64,000 nt of DNA, taken from Salinisphaera japonica YTM-1 (GTDB lineage Bacteria; Pseudomonadota; Gammaproteobacteria; Nevskiales; Salinisphaeraceae). The translations under genes were made by a program, and so were the position numbers. The notes under the pieces were generated by a model, which was not told the DNA's origin, made no database searches, and was given only the letters and a program-made list of their open reading frames with translations. Within the stretch, counting starts at the first letter, position 1, and each line of letters begins with the position of its first letter. The stretch covers positions 1 to 64,000 of the forward strand of contig NZ_AYKG01000002.1 of NCBI RefSeq assembly GCF_003788585.1. Reading direction: 5' to 3'. Positions 63,545 through 64,000 of this stretch are shown here, piece by piece.

Positions 63545-64000
63545 ATGACGACGACCCAAGACCCCGGCAGTTCTCACGCCTCGCCCCCACACAGTGAAAC
63601 GTTGCAGGTCATGCCCGAGCGGCGCGACCTGCATTTTCTGCCACCGGCTGATCGCATCAGCGACTGGCACGTGGCCGGACCCAACGTGACCCAGTTCATG
63701 AACGCGCTATCGCTGCTGTTTCCGGCCGGCGAGCGCATGTTCATCGATGCGGTACGCGCCTATCGCGACGAGATTCCCGATCCGGACCTGAAGAAGGCCG
63801 CCACCGCTTTCATCGGTCAGGAGGCCATGCACTCGCGCGAGCATATCGAATACAACGAACTGATGGCCGAGGCCGGCCTGCCGGCGCACAAGCTGGATGC
63901 CTTTGCCTGGGGCCTGCTGGATATCATCAAGAACAATACGCCCAGATCCACGCCGCTGGCCGCCACGATCGCGCTCGAGCATTACACCGCCCTCATGGGC
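63545..64000 (+). CDS. PF10118-type predicted metal-dependent hydrolase (partial, runs off the window)
   Basis: Starts at ATG 63545 with GGAG about eight bases upstream and stays open to the window end (152 residues seen). The visible part has RRDLHFLPPADRISDW, LSLLFPAGERMFIDAVRAY, FIGQEAMHSREHIEYN (an E-x-x-H-x-x-x-H metal-type motif) and IALEHYTALMG. This is the COG3687/PF10118 family of ferritin-like, helical proteins. Members often sit next to alpha/beta hydrolase or SDR genes, as here. Confidence 0.88.
   Translation, partial: MTTTQDPGSSHASPPHSETLQVMPERRDLHFLPPADRISDWHVAGPNVTQFMNALSLLFPAGERMFIDAVRAYRDEIPDPDLKKAATAFIGQEAMHSREHIEYNELMAEAGLPAHKLDAFAWGLLDIIKNNTPRSTPLAATIALEHYTALMG

Overview
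The window is a GC-rich, gene-dense chromosomal segment from a gammaproteobacterium. Gene content and order fit a marine or halophilic Salinisphaera-like organism: rnfB-nth pair, minCDE, an FMN-riboswitch ribB, an acrR/acrAB/oprM-type efflux locus, an MCE (Mla-like) lipid transport operon and a class II PHA synthase locus. The genus is an inference from overall resemblance. I see no rRNA, tRNA, CRISPR array, prophage or transposase gene.

Layout. 0-5.8 kb: dcd, a quinone oxidoreductase, an uncharacterised 883-residue protein with a possible DUF2325-like C-terminus, and mrp/apbC. 5.9-12.9 kb: metG, then repeat-rich spacers, rnfB-nth, a fumarylacetoacetate-hydrolase-family gene and a tandem pair of paralogous envelope proteins of unknown function. 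13-17.7 kb: pckA, an FKBP lipoprotein, argG and rnt. 18-26.6 kb: lipid and storage metabolism, with a plsC-type acyltransferase, a phaC operon carrying two PhaZ-like hydrolases that both lack the nucleophile serine, a BrkB/YihY membrane protein, fadD and an auxin-efflux-type carrier. 27-34.6 kb: a GMC oxidoreductase, minCDE, an alpha/beta hydrolase and fadE. 35-44.8 kb: a 1223-residue Ig-like lipoprotein, the MCE transport operon and the efflux outer membrane factor. 44.8-50 kb: the RND pump, its adaptor and a TetR repressor with a near-perfect AcrR-type operator between them. 50-57.3 kb: a collinear minus-strand run tkt-gap-pgk-moxR-VWA-sanA. 57.7-64 kb: a Tat-exported diiron ferritin-like lipoprotein, a GT-C membrane protein, riboswitch-ribB, a MerR regulator, an Asp-nucleophile hydrolase and a truncated PF10118-type metal-dependent hydrolase gene.

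The main unexplained structure is a set of short non-autonomous, MITE-like elements with inverted ends beginning GGG, inserted at TA. There are five copies of one family (about 282-297 bp when intact, one about 102 bp and decayed, one cut by the window edge) and one 166-bp element of a second family. At four of the five intact insertions the TA plus the element's first G forms the TAG stop codon of the neighbouring gene (dcd, rnt, the GMC oxidoreductase, the MCE-operon lipoprotein). Other repeat structure lies at 7.98-8.1 kb and 8.84-9.26 kb, where a spacer duplication seems to carry a fragment of the nth start.
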